A DNA stretch of 64,000 nt from the NCBI RefSeq assembly GCF_009663685.2, contig NZ_RCOG02000027.1, forward strand, positions 62,001 to 126,000. Direction: 5' to 3'. Below are positions 18,383 through 26,921 of the stretch, one piece after another. Both the position numbers and the translations under genes were made by a program. The notes below the pieces were generated by a model, which had not been told where the DNA came from, made no database searches, and was given only the letters and a program-made list of their open reading frames with translations. The first letter of the stretch is position 1; each line of letters opens with the position of its first letter. The DNA is from Cupriavidus sp. U2. GTDB taxonomy: Bacteria; Pseudomonadota; Gammaproteobacteria; Burkholderiales; Burkholderiaceae.

Positions 18383-18553
18383 ATGCACGCAGTCTCGTTT
18401 GTCGGATACGCGCTCGCGTTTCTGGCGGTGATCATCATCGCCGCCCGCTGGATCTATCGAAATCACCCGGCCCTGCGGGACACCGATCCGCCGCCCCCCG
18501 AACGCCGCGACGATGGCGCCGGCGCGCGGCGCGGCGGCCCGTCGCACGACTGA
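18383..18553 (+). CDS. possible 56-residue membrane protein
   Basis: A short frame starting MHAVSFVGYALAFLAVIIIAARW: one strong transmembrane helix, then a charged, proline- and arginine-rich tail (HPALRDTDPPPPERRDD). It lies upstream of the cation exchanger gene, on the same strand, with a 113-base gap. The ribosome site is weak. The clear helix-plus-charged-tail design is the only evidence that it is real. Confidence 0.4.
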   Translation: MHAVSFVGYALAFLAVIIIAARWIYRNHPALRDTDPPPPERRDDGAGARRGGPSHD

Positions 18554-18666
18554 TCCGCGCACGCGCCGGGAACTGCCACGCCCTGTCGTTGCCTGAACCT
18601 CTTGCGCCCGCGCCACGCGGCGTGCACGCTCGCGCCTGTAAGCCACAAGAACAAAGGGAACAAGAC

Positions 18667-19749
18667 ATGGCAACTGCCAACAAACTGCCGGCCTGGACCA
18701 TCTGGTCCCCGCTGGCCGCCTGGGCCGCCTTCGGCCTGGGCCTTGCAATGACGGGGCAGGCCTGGCTCATCGCACTGATGTCGATCGCATTGGCCGGTGC
18801 GGTGTTTTCGGCCGTCCATCATGCCGAGGTGGTGGCTCACAAGGTTGGCGAGCCGTTCGGCACGCTGGTGCTGGCCATTGCGGTGACCGTGATCGAGGTG
18901 GCGCTGATCGTATCGGTCATGCTGTCGTCCGGGCCGGAAAAAGCCGGCCTGGCGCGCGACACGGTGTTCGCGGCGGTCATGATTATCTGCAACGGCATTG
19001 TCGGCATCTGCCTGTTCGTGGGCGCGCTGCACCATCGCGAGCAGGCCTTCCAGGCGCCGGGCGCCAATGCGGCCATGGCCATCCTGGTCACCCTGCTCGG
19101 GCTGACGATGGTGCTGCCGAACTTCACCAGCACCACGCCGGGGCCTGTCCTGTCATCGTCCCAGCTGGCGTTCTCCGGCGTGATGTCGCTGCTGCTCTAC
19201 GGCTGCTTTGTCTTCGTGCAGACCGTGCGGCATCGCGACTACTTCCTGGTGGACGGCAGCAACGACGAAAACGTCCATGCGCCGCCGCCGCCCACGCGCG
19301 TGGCCGTGGCCAGCGGCGTGCTGCTGGTGGTCTGCCTGGTGGCCGTGGTGGCATTGGCCAAGCTGCTGTCGCCGTCGGTGGAAAAAGCCGTTGCGAACGC
19401 CGGGTTGCCGGCAGCGGTGGTGGGGGTGGTGATCGCGGCACTGGTGCTGCTGCCCGAAGGGCTTGCCGCGCTGCGCGCCGCGCGGTCCGACCGCATCCAG
19501 ACCAGCCTGAACCTGGCGCTGGGGTCGGCCCTGGCCAGTATCGGCCTGACCATTCCGACGGTGGCCATCGTCTTCATCACCATCGGGCAGCCGCTGGAAC
19601 TGGGCTTGAGCGCCAAGGAAATGGTGCTGCTGTTCCTGACGATGATCGTGGCGTCGCTGACGCTTGGCATGGGCCGCACGACCATCCTGCAGGGCGTGGT
19701 CCACATGGTGATCTTCGCGGCGTACCTGTTCCTGACAATCGTACCCTAG
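18667..19749 (+). CDS. calcium/sodium:proton antiporter (ChaA/CaCA family)
   Basis: A 360-residue integral membrane protein with about 11 helices arranged as two homologous halves. The alpha-repeat motifs are visible: GEPFGTLVLAIAVTVIEVALIVSVML in the first half and VLLPEGLAALRAARSDRIQTSLNLALGSALASIGLTIP in the second, both with the acidic residue that binds cation. This matches ChaA-type Ca2+/H+ (or Na+/H+) exchangers of the inner membrane. ATG 18667 is preceded by AAAGGGAAC. An acidic, proline-containing loop (DGSNDENVHAPPPP) joins the halves. Confidence 0.88.
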   Translation: MATANKLPAWTIWSPLAAWAAFGLGLAMTGQAWLIALMSIALAGAVFSAVHHAEVVAHKVGEPFGTLVLAIAVTVIEVALIVSVMLSSGPEKAGLARDTVFAAVMIICNGIVGICLFVGALHHREQAFQAPGANAAMAILVTLLGLTMVLPNFTSTTPGPVLSSSQLAFSGVMSLLLYGCFVFVQTVRHRDYFLVDGSNDENVHAPPPPTRVAVASGVLLVVCLVAVVALAKLLSPSVEKAVANAGLPAAVVGVVIAALVLLPEGLAALRAARSDRIQTSLNLALGSALASIGLTIPTVAIVFITIGQPLELGLSAKEMVLLFLTMIVASLTLGMGRTTILQGVVHMVIFAAYLFLTIVP

Positions 19750-19768
19750 CGGCAGGGCCCGACTCCCG

Positions 19769-19790
19769 CCTCGCCCTTCAATGGGCGAGG
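19769..19790. terminator. hairpin between convergent genes
   Basis: CCTCGCCC and GGGCGAGG form a perfect 8-bp stem with a six-base loop, just after the exchanger stop and before the end of the convergent Bug-protein gene. Read toward the minus strand it lacks a downstream T-run; it may work as a weak bidirectional terminator. Confidence 0.45.
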
Positions 19791-19844
19791 GGAAAAACAC
19801 AATCAGGTCAGCTCCGCTGGCGGCAATCGGTCGCCACCGTCCGC

Positions 19845-20837
19845 TCAGTCGGCATGGATGCCCCGTTCGCGGATCAGCGTGCCCCACTTGACCGTTTCCT
19901 TGGCCAGGTGGTCCTTCAGCTGCGCCGGCGTGCTGCCGATCGGCTCCGCGCCGATGCCGGCCAGACGCTGTTGCACGGACGGCTTCTTCAGCGATTCGAG
20001 CATGGCGCGGTTCAACGTGTCGATCACCGCCTGCGGGGTCTTGGCCGGCACGAACGCGGCAAACCACGGCGATAGCTCATAGCCCGGCACGCCCGCCTCC
20101 GCCACCGTCGGCACATTGGGCAGCGCAGTCGATCGCTTGCTGGTGGTCACCGCAATCGGCGTCAGCTTGCCGCTGTCGATATGGGGCTTGGCCGACGTAA
20201 TGCTGTCGAACATGTAGTCTACCTGCCCGCCCAGCAGGTCGGTCATGGCCGGGCCCGATCCCTTGTACGGGATATGCAGCAGGTCCACGTGCGCCATCGA
20301 CGTGAACAGCTCGCCGGCCAGGTGGATCGACGTGCCGTTGCCGGCCGACGCATAGGTGTACTTGCCCGGCTTGGCTTTGGCGCTGGCGATGACCTCGGCC
20401 ACCGTCTTCTGCGGATTCTTCGCCTTGTTGGCGACCAGCACGTTGGGCACCACGGCCAGCAGCGACACCGGCGCGAAATCCTTGATCGGGTCGTAGCTGA
20501 GCTTGCCGTACAGCGCCGGATTCACGGCCATGCCGTTGGCCACGATGATCAGCGTGTAGCCGTCGGCCGGCGAGCGCGCCACCATCTCGGCGCCGATATT
20601 GCCGCCGGCGCCAGGGCGGTTCTCGACCACGATGGCCTGGCCCAGCGACTTCGACATGTCTTCGCCCAGCGTACGCGCGATGTTGTCCATCGCACCGCCC
20701 GCGGGGAACGGCACCACCCAGCGGATCGGATGGTCGGGATAGGCGGCGTGCGCCGGAGCGGCTGCGGCAAGCAGCAGCGATGCGGAAATGGCAAATGCGG
20801 CCGGCACGCGGGCCGACCGTTGCAGCAAGGACTTCAT
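19845..20837 (-). CDS. tripartite tricarboxylate transporter substrate-binding protein (Bug/TctC family)
   Basis: A 330-residue periplasmic binding protein with a Sec signal (ISASLLLAAAAPAHAA). It has the Bug hallmarks YPDHPIRWVVPFPAGGAMDNIARTL, VVENRPGAGGNIGAEMVARSPADGYTL, YTYASAGNGTSIHLAGELF and LLHIPYKGSGPAMTDLLGGQVDYMF. Such proteins bind carboxylates for a TctAB permease encoded elsewhere, or act as sensors. It directly follows catC and catB on the same strand, so an aromatic-acid or muconate-like ligand is a fair guess but unproven. A GGAG site precedes the ATG. Confidence 0.9.
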   Translation of the reverse strand: MKSLLQRSARVPAAFAISASLLLAAAAPAHAAYPDHPIRWVVPFPAGGAMDNIARTLGEDMSKSLGQAIVVENRPGAGGNIGAEMVARSPADGYTLIIVANGMAVNPALYGKLSYDPIKDFAPVSLLAVVPNVLVANKAKNPQKTVAEVIASAKAKPGKYTYASAGNGTSIHLAGELFTSMAHVDLLHIPYKGSGPAMTDLLGGQVDYMFDSITSAKPHIDSGKLTPIAVTTSKRSTALPNVPTVAEAGVPGYELSPWFAAFVPAKTPQAVIDTLNRAMLESLKKPSVQQRLAGIGAEPIGSTPAQLKDHLAKETVKWGTLIRERGIHAD

Positions 20838-20866
20838 GTCTCCGTTCCTTCTTTTCTGGTTGCCGA

Positions 20867-21145
20867 TCAGCGGATCGACCACGGGTGCTTGGCCAGCGGG
20901 GTGACGTGGATCTTCATGTACGGGAACAGCGGCAGGCTGGCCAGCAGCGTGTGCAGTTCGTCGTTCGATTCCACATCGAACACGCTGTAGTTGGCATACT
21001 CGCCCACCACGCGGTACAGCGCCTGCCACTTGCCCTGGCGCTGCAGGTCCTGCGAATAGGCCTTTTCGCGGGCCTTGATCTCGTCGGCCGTAGCGGCCGG
21101 CAGGTCGTGCGGGATCTGCACGTCCATCCTGACAAGGAACAACAT
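20867..21145 (-). CDS. catC: muconolactone delta-isomerase
   Basis: A 92-residue enzyme converting muconolactone to 3-oxoadipate enol-lactone in the catechol branch of the beta-ketoadipate pathway. The family signature is full length: MLFLVRMDVQIPHDLP at the start, KAYSQDLQRQGKWQALYRVVGEYANYSVFDVES centrally, and LASLPLFPYMKIHVTPLAKHPWSI at the end. It lies 50 bases downstream of catB in the same operon and 29 bases upstream of the Bug protein gene. Confidence 0.95.
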   Translation of the reverse strand: MLFLVRMDVQIPHDLPAATADEIKAREKAYSQDLQRQGKWQALYRVVGEYANYSVFDVESNDELHTLLASLPLFPYMKIHVTPLAKHPWSIR

Positions 21146-21195
21146 GGGATGTGTCTCCGGATTGAATGCGTAATCGGAATGTCTGACTGACCGCC

Positions 21196-22320
21196 TTAGC
21201 CAGCCTTGCGGCGATAGTGGCGCAGCTTGTCTTCGTCGATGGCCAGGCCCAGCCCCGGCCCCTTCGGCAGGTGCAGCGCAAAGTCCTTGAACACCGGGCG
21301 GTCCACCACGATGTCGTCCTTCACCAGCAGCGGACCGAACAGCTCGGTGCCCCACGCCAGTTGCGGCAGCGTGCAGAAGCCGTGCGCGGCGGCGATGGTA
21401 CCCACGGCGCCTTCGAGCATGGTGCCGCCATAGAGCGCGATGCCGGCCGCGTCGCCCACGGCAGCCGTGCGCAGCATGCCGAAGATGCCGCCCGACTTGG
21501 CGATCTTCAGCGCAAACACGTCGGCGGCGCCCAGGCGGGCCAGTTCCATCGCGTCCTCTGGGCCGGTCACGGCTTCGTCGGCCATGATCGGTACCACGAA
21601 GCGCGCCGCCAGCCGCGCCAGCGCGGTGCGATGCTCGCGCGGGGTGGGCTGCTCGATCAGGTCGATGCCTGCGGCCTCCAGCATGGCGATACCGGTCGCG
21701 GCATCGGCTTCGTTCCAGGCCTGGTTGACGTCCACGGTCACGCGGGCCCGGTCGCCCAGCGCACGCTTGATGGCCGACACGTGCGCCACGTCGTCGCGCA
21801 CGCTGCGGCGGCCGATCTTGAGCTTGAACGTGTTGTGCCGGCGTTCTTCCAGAAAACGCTCGGCTTCCTCGATGTCGCGGCCGGTGTCGCCGCTGGCCAG
21901 GGTCCAGAGCACCGGCAGCGTGTCGCGTACGGCGCCGCCCAGCAGCGTGACCAGCGGCACGCCCAGGCGCTTGCCCTGCGCGTCGAGCAGGGCCGACTCC
22001 AGCGCCGACTTGGCGAACCGGTTGCCGCGCGCCACCTTGTTCAGGCGCGCCATCGCGCCATGCACGTTGGTGGCGTCCTGCCCGGCCAGCGCAGGGCCCA
22101 GGTAGGTGTCGATCGTCAGCTTGATGCCCTCGGGGCTTTCGTCACCATACGACAGACCGCCGATGGTGGTGGCCTCGCCGATGCCCTCCACGCCGTCGCT
22201 GCAACGCAGGCGCACGATGACCAGCGTCTGCTGCTGCATCGTGGCCATGGCCAGCTGGTGGGCCCGGATGGTCGGCAGGTCCACCAGGATGGCCTCCATC
22301 GAAGAAATTGTCGCAGTCAT
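21196..22320 (-). CDS. catB: muconate cycloisomerase
   Basis: A 374-residue enolase-superfamily enzyme that cyclises cis,cis-muconate to muconolactone. The catalytic KxK is in TFKLKIGRR, the metal ligands are in VTVDVNQAW (Asp), LIEQP (Glu) and MADEAV (Asp-Glu), and the second lysine is in ALKIAKSGG. It is the first gene of catB-catC-Bug, and divergent from catR. ATG 22320 follows a weak AAAAGG site; upstream extension to 22404 is not needed. No catechol 1,2-dioxygenase (catA) lies in the window. Confidence 0.94.
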   Translation of the reverse strand: MTATISSMEAILVDLPTIRAHQLAMATMQQQTLVIVRLRCSDGVEGIGEATTIGGLSYGDESPEGIKLTIDTYLGPALAGQDATNVHGAMARLNKVARGNRFAKSALESALLDAQGKRLGVPLVTLLGGAVRDTLPVLWTLASGDTGRDIEEAERFLEERRHNTFKLKIGRRSVRDDVAHVSAIKRALGDRARVTVDVNQAWNEADAATGIAMLEAAGIDLIEQPTPREHRTALARLAARFVVPIMADEAVTGPEDAMELARLGAADVFALKIAKSGGIFGMLRTAAVGDAAGIALYGGTMLEGAVGTIAAAHGFCTLPQLAWGTELFGPLLVKDDIVVDRPVFKDFALHLPKGPGLGLAIDEDKLRHYRRKAG

Positions 22321-22327
22321 ACCTTTT

Positions 22328-22359
22328 CCATACTCAAATACGCGTTGCAGCGAGTATGG
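22328..22359. promoter_or_regulatory. inverted repeat upstream of catB (possible CatR activation site)
   Basis: CCATACTC and GAGTATGG form a perfect 8-bp inverted repeat 16 bases apart. It begins 8 bases upstream of the catB ATG, so it overlaps the promoter or leader. Its ATAC/GTAT half-sites are those of CatR/BenM-type regulators, and it complements the stricter site at 22403. Confidence 0.6.
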
Positions 22360-22402
22360 ACCTTGACCTGACTGGCGTCCAAGACCGAAGATGTCTTGAT
22401 CC

Positions 22403-22417
22403 ATACCTGATGGGTAT
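22403..22417. promoter_or_regulatory. CatR/BenM-type recognition site ATAC-N7-GTAT
   Basis: ATACCTGATGGGTAT is an exact ATAC-N7-GTAT, the recognition sequence of CatR/CatM/BenM regulators that respond to cis,cis-muconate. It lies 26 bases upstream of the catR ATG and 83 bases upstream of catB, as expected for a site serving both autoregulation and catBC activation. Confidence 0.75.
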
Positions 22418-22442
22418 GCATCGACATATCCCCTCCTCCGCC

Positions 22443-23324
22443 ATGGAACTCCGCCATCTCCGCTATTTCCAGACCGTCGCCCAGGAACTGAATGTGACGC
22501 GTGCGGCAGAAAAGCTGCATATGGCCCAGCCGCCGCTGTCGCGGCAGATCCGTCAGTTCGAGGAAGAAGTGGGCGTGGCGCTGTTCGACCGCGTGGGCCG
22601 TGGCCTGAAGCTGACCGAGGCGGGCCGCTTCCTGCTGGAGCAATCGCTGCAACTGACGCAGCGGCTGGAAGAAACGCTGGAAGGCACGCGCCGCATCGGC
22701 CGCAACGAAAAGCGCTGGTTCGGCATCGGCTTTGTGCCGTCGGTGCTTTATGGCGTGCTGCCGGAGCTGATCCGCGAATTGCGCGGCGATGACAGCGAGG
22801 TGGAAGTCGGCCTGACGGAAATGATCACGGTCCAGCAGCTTGAGGCGCTCAAGTCCGGCCGCATCGACCTGGCATTCGGCCGGCTCACCTTCAACGATAC
22901 GGCGATCGTCCAGCAGGTGGTGATGGCCGAGACACTGGTCGCCGCCATGCCGGTCACCGCCCCGCCCCCGGCCGCGCCGTTCGATGCGGCCGGTCTGGCG
23001 CGCCAGCCGCTGATCCTCTATCCCGCCCGACCGCGTCCCAGCTACGCCGATCACGTGCTGTCGCTGTTCCGCGCGCAGGGCCTGCAACCGCGCGTGGTGC
23101 AGGAAGCCAACGAACTGCAGACCGCGCTGGGCCTCGTGGCGGCGGGCCTGGGCATCACGCTGGTGCCATCGTCGGTGCAGCGGCTGCATCGCGACGACGT
23201 GCGCTACGTGTCCATCGACGCCCCCGGCTTCATCTCGCCCGTGATCATGAGCTATCGTGCCGGCGATACCTCGCCGCACCTGACGCGCGCCATTGCCTGG
23301 GTGCGCAGCCAGGCGCGCCCGTAG
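22443..23324 (+). CDS. catR: LysR-family regulator of catBC
   Basis: A 293-residue LysR protein starting MELRHLRYFQTVAQELNVTRAAEKLHMAQPPLSRQIRQFEEEVGVALFDRVGRGLKLTEAG, typical of the CatR/BenM/TfdR subgroup. The effector domain shows GIGFVPSVLYGVLPELIRE and the VAAGLGITLVPSSVQ segment. It is divergent from catB with both CatR-type sites between, so it very likely activates catBC with muconate as inducer. ATG 22443 aligns with the family start; longer upstream reading is not supported. Confidence 0.92.
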   Translation: MELRHLRYFQTVAQELNVTRAAEKLHMAQPPLSRQIRQFEEEVGVALFDRVGRGLKLTEAGRFLLEQSLQLTQRLEETLEGTRRIGRNEKRWFGIGFVPSVLYGVLPELIRELRGDDSEVEVGLTEMITVQQLEALKSGRIDLAFGRLTFNDTAIVQQVVMAETLVAAMPVTAPPPAAPFDAAGLARQPLILYPARPRPSYADHVLSLFRAQGLQPRVVQEANELQTALGLVAAGLGITLVPSSVQRLHRDDVRYVSIDAPGFISPVIMSYRAGDTSPHLTRAIAWVRSQARP

Positions 23325-23339
23325 CCGGCGAAACAGGGC

Positions 23340-24554
23340 CTAGACCGACACCATCTTCGACCTGGCCGCGACCTTCCGGGCTTCCTTGCGGCGGCCATAC
23401 CAGCCGCCCACCAGCAGCAGCACCGCCACCGCGATGAGATCGCCCGTCAGGGCCACGGGCCGCGTCGGACGCCCCCCCGCGAAGCCATAGGTCAGACCTT
23501 CGATGCCCACCGACACCACGGCGCCCAGCACGAAGCAGAACAGGCTGTGGCGGCCGATCTGCACGACCGGACCCATGAAGCGGGCCATCCGCTCGATCCA
23601 CCCGGCGCGCACGGCCAGGTACACCAGCCATGCCAGACCGAGGAAGCTGACCACGCGCAGCGCGGCCAGGCTCTGCTTGGGCAGCGGGAACGCCATCGTC
23701 GGGATCCACGCCGGCAGCCAGGACTCATACAGGTGCGGACGCATCCACAGGTAGGCGGCGCCCATGCAGAGCAGCGCCACCACCACGGCGCCGGCCGTAA
23801 AGGCACGGCGCACGATGGTCTGCTGTGGCAGGACGAAATCGGGACGCAGCCGCGCCAGCAGACCCAGGGCGAACATCAGCTGCCAGGCAAACGGGTTGAA
23901 GCTCCAGCCGCGCGGCTCGCTACTGGGCAGCAGCGGCAACAGCGTGGGCGACATGATCCAGAGCGCCACACTGCCGCAGATAAACGCCAGCGGTTGCGCG
24001 CGAGCCCAGCGGATGGCCAGCGGCGCAATGCCGATGAATACGGCGTACATCGGCAGCACATCGGACACGAACGGCTGGCGCGCCAGCGCGAAGACCTGCA
24101 GCAGCGTGGCCAGCGGCTGCGCCATGAAATCGAGCGCCTCCGTGGCGCGCACGGCCGGCGCGGGGATCTTGCACATCGCCAGCACAAAGCCGAACAGCAG
24201 CATCAGCACGCCGGTCAGCACGAACGCCTTGTAGATCTCCCAGCTGCGGCGGCGCAGGCGCTTACGTGCCGCGCTGGCACCGTCGCGCGCTTCCATGGCC
24301 AGATAGGCCGCGCCGGCCGAGCAGCCGGCCAGGAAGACGAACACCTCGGCGGCGTCGAAAAGCTGGAAATTCCGGATCGTATAGTCGGCCAGCACACTGC
24401 CGTTGACATGATCGACCACGATGAAGAGCAGCGCGATGCCGCGAATGAGGTCGATCTCGGTGCGCCGCTGATTGTTGTTCACTGCGTTCACAGGCGTACA
24501 TCCCAAGGCTTGCCAGCGGCCCGGGAGGCGCCACGCGGCAATCACGGGTGGCAT
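23340..24554 (-). CDS. OpgC-domain acyltransferase-like membrane protein
   Basis: An integral membrane protein of up to 404 residues with about ten helices. RRTEIDLIRGIALLFIVVDHVNGS and FQLFDAAEVFVFLAGCSAGAAY are typical of the OpgC group, which modifies osmoregulated periplasmic glucans with succinyl groups. The His in VVDHV is the conserved acyltransferase-like histidine. No glucan synthesis gene (opgGH) is nearby. The start is uncertain: ATG 24554 gives an odd N-terminus, and GTG at 24491 or 24482 would begin just before the conserved core. Confidence 0.78.
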   Translation of the reverse strand: MPPVIAAWRLPGRWQALGCTPVNAVNNNQRRTEIDLIRGIALLFIVVDHVNGSVLADYTIRNFQLFDAAEVFVFLAGCSAGAAYLAMEARDGASAARKRLRRRSWEIYKAFVLTGVLMLLFGFVLAMCKIPAPAVRATEALDFMAQPLATLLQVFALARQPFVSDVLPMYAVFIGIAPLAIRWARAQPLAFICGSVALWIMSPTLLPLLPSSEPRGWSFNPFAWQLMFALGLLARLRPDFVLPQQTIVRRAFTAGAVVVALLCMGAAYLWMRPHLYESWLPAWIPTMAFPLPKQSLAALRVVSFLGLAWLVYLAVRAGWIERMARFMGPVVQIGRHSLFCFVLGAVVSVGIEGLTYGFAGGRPTRPVALTGDLIAVAVLLLVGGWYGRRKEARKVAARSKMVSV

Positions 24555-24806
24555 CTTACCGTGATCTCAGGGTTTACCTGTAAGAACAGTGTTTCGCAAA
24601 GTTACGATATGTGATAAACCCGGCAGGCGTGGATTTCAGCAAAACGGTCAGATATCGCGATGATTATTTCGGAGTTTTTCTATTATCGAATAGCAGTTTT
24701 ACGAAAACGGGATTCATCCAAACGCCGCATGGCGATTTCCGCGGGAATCTTGCCTATAATTCTCGCTGCTTTTCCCATCCTTGCCTGGCAAAAGAGGCGC
24801 GACACC

Positions 24807-25379
24807 ATGAGCACGATTCCGCAATGGCTTCATGACGAGGTCAACGACTATTTTGTTGTCCCGATTCGGACGACCCCGCACACCGTGCTCGATATCGGCG
24901 CGAATATTGGCGCATTTGCACTCCGCGCCCACCGCGAATGGCCATCGGCCACCGTATTCTGCTATGAACCCATGCCATTCAACGTGGAAAAGCTGCGTGA
25001 AAACGTCGACGGCGCCTGGTGCCATATTTCCGCCAGCGCAGTGCGCGCCACAGCCGGCGAGGACGATATTCACGTCGGGGACATGTTTGTCACGGGCGGA
25101 TTCTCGAAAGGCGCGCGCATGACAAACCAGACCATTCGCGTCCAATGTGTGGCAGCCAGCGGTCTGCCATCCTGCGATCTGGTGAAAATCGACACCGAGG
25201 GATCTGAAGTCGAGATTCTGTCGCATCTTAATCTCGAAAATACCCAGGTCATCATGCTTGAGCATCACAGCCTGAGCGATGCCGAAACCCTCAGAAAAAT
25301 GCTCAGCCCCGTTTTTGAATTGGTGCATGACGAAACCTCGCGCGAGGTCGGCACCGAAGTGTATTTCCGGCGTGGCTAA
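24807..25379 (+). CDS. FkbM-family methyltransferase
   Basis: A 190-residue SAM-dependent methyltransferase. The SAM loop is VLDIGANIGAFALRAHREWP, the acidic loop VFCYEPMPFN, and the family signature CDLVKIDTEGSEVEIL is present. FkbM enzymes O-methylate sugars or polyketides; the acceptor is unknown. A GAGG site precedes ATG 24807. The gene and about 240 bases upstream are clearly AT-richer than the neighbours, and there are no surrounding glycan genes, which suggests acquisition by transfer. Confidence 0.82.
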   Translation: MSTIPQWLHDEVNDYFVVPIRTTPHTVLDIGANIGAFALRAHREWPSATVFCYEPMPFNVEKLRENVDGAWCHISASAVRATAGEDDIHVGDMFVTGGFSKGARMTNQTIRVQCVAASGLPSCDLVKIDTEGSEVEILSHLNLENTQVIMLEHHSLSDAETLRKMLSPVFELVHDETSREVGTEVYFRRG

Positions 25380-25407
25380 CCATGCAAACGCGGGCCGGCG
25401 TTAGTCC

Positions 25408-25983
25408 TCATACCCCGGTAAATGCCGCATGCAACCGGGCAAGCGTGTGCCGCCCCGCGCGCACCACGGCTGTATCATGGGTGGTCTGGGCGCGCACGAT
25501 CATCCCCTCGATACAGATAATCGCCTCTTCGGCGACCGCCTCTGGCTGATCCAGTCCCAGCTCCCGGGCGATGTCCCCGACAAAGGCCTGCAACGACGCC
25601 TTGTGCGATACCGCCTGTTCCAGTAGCCGGGCATCGTCGCCGGCACCGCCGCCCGATTCCGCCACCATATTGATAAAGGCGCAGCCGCGAAAATCCTCGC
25701 CCTCGAACCACTCGCCCAGCGTATCGGCCATGACGTCCAGATTCGGCCGCGCTGCCAGCCGGCGTCGCACACCCGTTTCAAACCACGTCATCCAGACGTC
25801 GTGCCGGCGCTGCAGATATTCGAAGATCAGATCGTTCTTCGACGCAAAGTGCCGATATAAAGACATTTTGGCCACACCCGATTCCGCAATGATGCGGTCG
25901 ATGCCGGTGGCACGGTAGCCATCGCGATAAAACAGGCGTGCGGCGGTGTCGAGAATGCGGTCGCGAGCGGAAGGGGTGGCCAT
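25408..25983 (-). CDS. TetR-family repressor
   Basis: A 191-residue regulator. The N-terminal HTH reads RDRILDTAARLFYRDGYRATGIDRIIAESGVAKMSLYRHFASKNDLIFEYL, and the rest is an all-helical ligand domain with CAFINMVAES and a Gly-rich GGGAGDDAR loop. Its own promoter has TATAAT at 26017-26022 overlapping the palindrome AGACAG-GT-CTGTCT, so autorepression is likely. The same palindrome occurs twice in the promoter of the DUF1348 gene at 33850-34329, a probable second target. Confidence 0.88.
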   Translation of the reverse strand: MATPSARDRILDTAARLFYRDGYRATGIDRIIAESGVAKMSLYRHFASKNDLIFEYLQRRHDVWMTWFETGVRRRLAARPNLDVMADTLGEWFEGEDFRGCAFINMVAESGGGAGDDARLLEQAVSHKASLQAFVGDIARELGLDQPEAVAEEAIICIEGMIVRAQTTHDTAVVRAGRHTLARLHAAFTGV

Positions 25984-26016
25984 GGCGAGGTACGAGCTTC
26001 AGCGAAAAACACTGCC

Positions 26017-26038
26017 ATTATAGTAGACAGGTCTGTCT
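26017..26038 (-). promoter_or_regulatory. TetR-gene promoter with AGACAG-GT-CTGTCT operator
   Basis: On the minus strand a perfect -10 TATAAT (26022-26017) lies just downstream of the 6-2-6 inverted repeat at 26025-26038, placing the operator in the -35/-10 spacer. The TetR start codon follows 34 bases later. Confidence 0.7.
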
Positions 26039-26069
26039 CTGAGGCAGTGTACTCGCCGCTGCGGGCCAG

Positions 26070-26921
26070 TCACCCCGCCCCGTCCCGATCCGGCAACCGC
26101 GGCGTGAAACAACGCTGCTGGATATCGCCGCGACGCGCCACCAGCATGGTCGATTCCGGGATTTCTTCCCACACGCCCTGCACGTCGATCAGCGGCTCGG
26201 ACAGTACGAGGAAGGCATCGTCCCCTGCAGCGATGATGCGCGGGTCATCGGGATAGAGCGCCCGCAACTGGCGAAACGACGTACTGTGGAACAGCGACCG
26301 TGAATCGCGTTCGCTGGAATAGCGCGCCGCCACGATCTGCTGCCCGTCGGTCACGCAGACGGTCATGTTGATGGGGTGCTCGATATCGTGCCGATGCCCG
26401 ACCGACTCGATCAGCCCCACCATCTGCTCCAGTGCCCCCTGCGGATCGCGCTCCAGGCCGAATGTCAGTGCCAGGAAAAACATCACCTCGGAATCGGTCG
26501 AGCCCTCGATCCACCGGAACAGGTGCGGCGCCACGGACATCATCAGGTCCCGCCGCACCAGCGGGTAATCGCGGATAAGCCCATTGTGGGCAAACAGCCA
26601 GCGGCCAAACCGGAACGGGTGACAGTTCGTTTCCTGGGTCGGCGTGCCCGTGGCGGCCCGTATATGCGCCACGAACAGCGGCGCCCGTACCGCCCGCGCG
26701 GCCTCGCGCAGGTTGGTATCGCTCCAGGCCGGGTGCAGGCACCGATAGCGGAACGGCAGCTCGGAATGCCGCCCGTACCAGCCGACCCCGAAGCCGTCGC
26801 CATTGGTCGTGGTATGTCCGAGGCGGGAATTCAGGCTCTGGTCGATCAGCGAATGCTCGGGCTGAAACAGGACTGCCTCCATCGGAACGGAACGGCCCGA
26901 ATAGGCCAGCCAGCGGCACAT
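26070..26921 (-). CDS. class II glutamine amidotransferase (YafJ family)
   Basis: A 283-residue cytosolic protein of the N-terminal nucleophile glutaminase fold. Cys2 (MCRWLAYSG) is the nucleophile. GHTTTNGDGFGVGWYG and FAHNGLIRDYP hold the glutamine-binding Arg/Asn/Asp region, and FVAHIRAATGTPTQETNCHPF is the third active-site block. The length matches YafJ/EgtC-like proteins without a synthetase domain; the ammonia acceptor is unknown. A GGAGG site sits close to the ATG. Confidence 0.86.
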   Translation of the reverse strand: MCRWLAYSGRSVPMEAVLFQPEHSLIDQSLNSRLGHTTTNGDGFGVGWYGRHSELPFRYRCLHPAWSDTNLREAARAVRAPLFVAHIRAATGTPTQETNCHPFRFGRWLFAHNGLIRDYPLVRRDLMMSVAPHLFRWIEGSTDSEVMFFLALTFGLERDPQGALEQMVGLIESVGHRHDIEHPINMTVCVTDGQQIVAARYSSERDSRSLFHSTSFRQLRALYPDDPRIIAAGDDAFLVLSEPLIDVQGVWEEIPESTMLVARRGDIQQRCFTPRLPDRDGAG

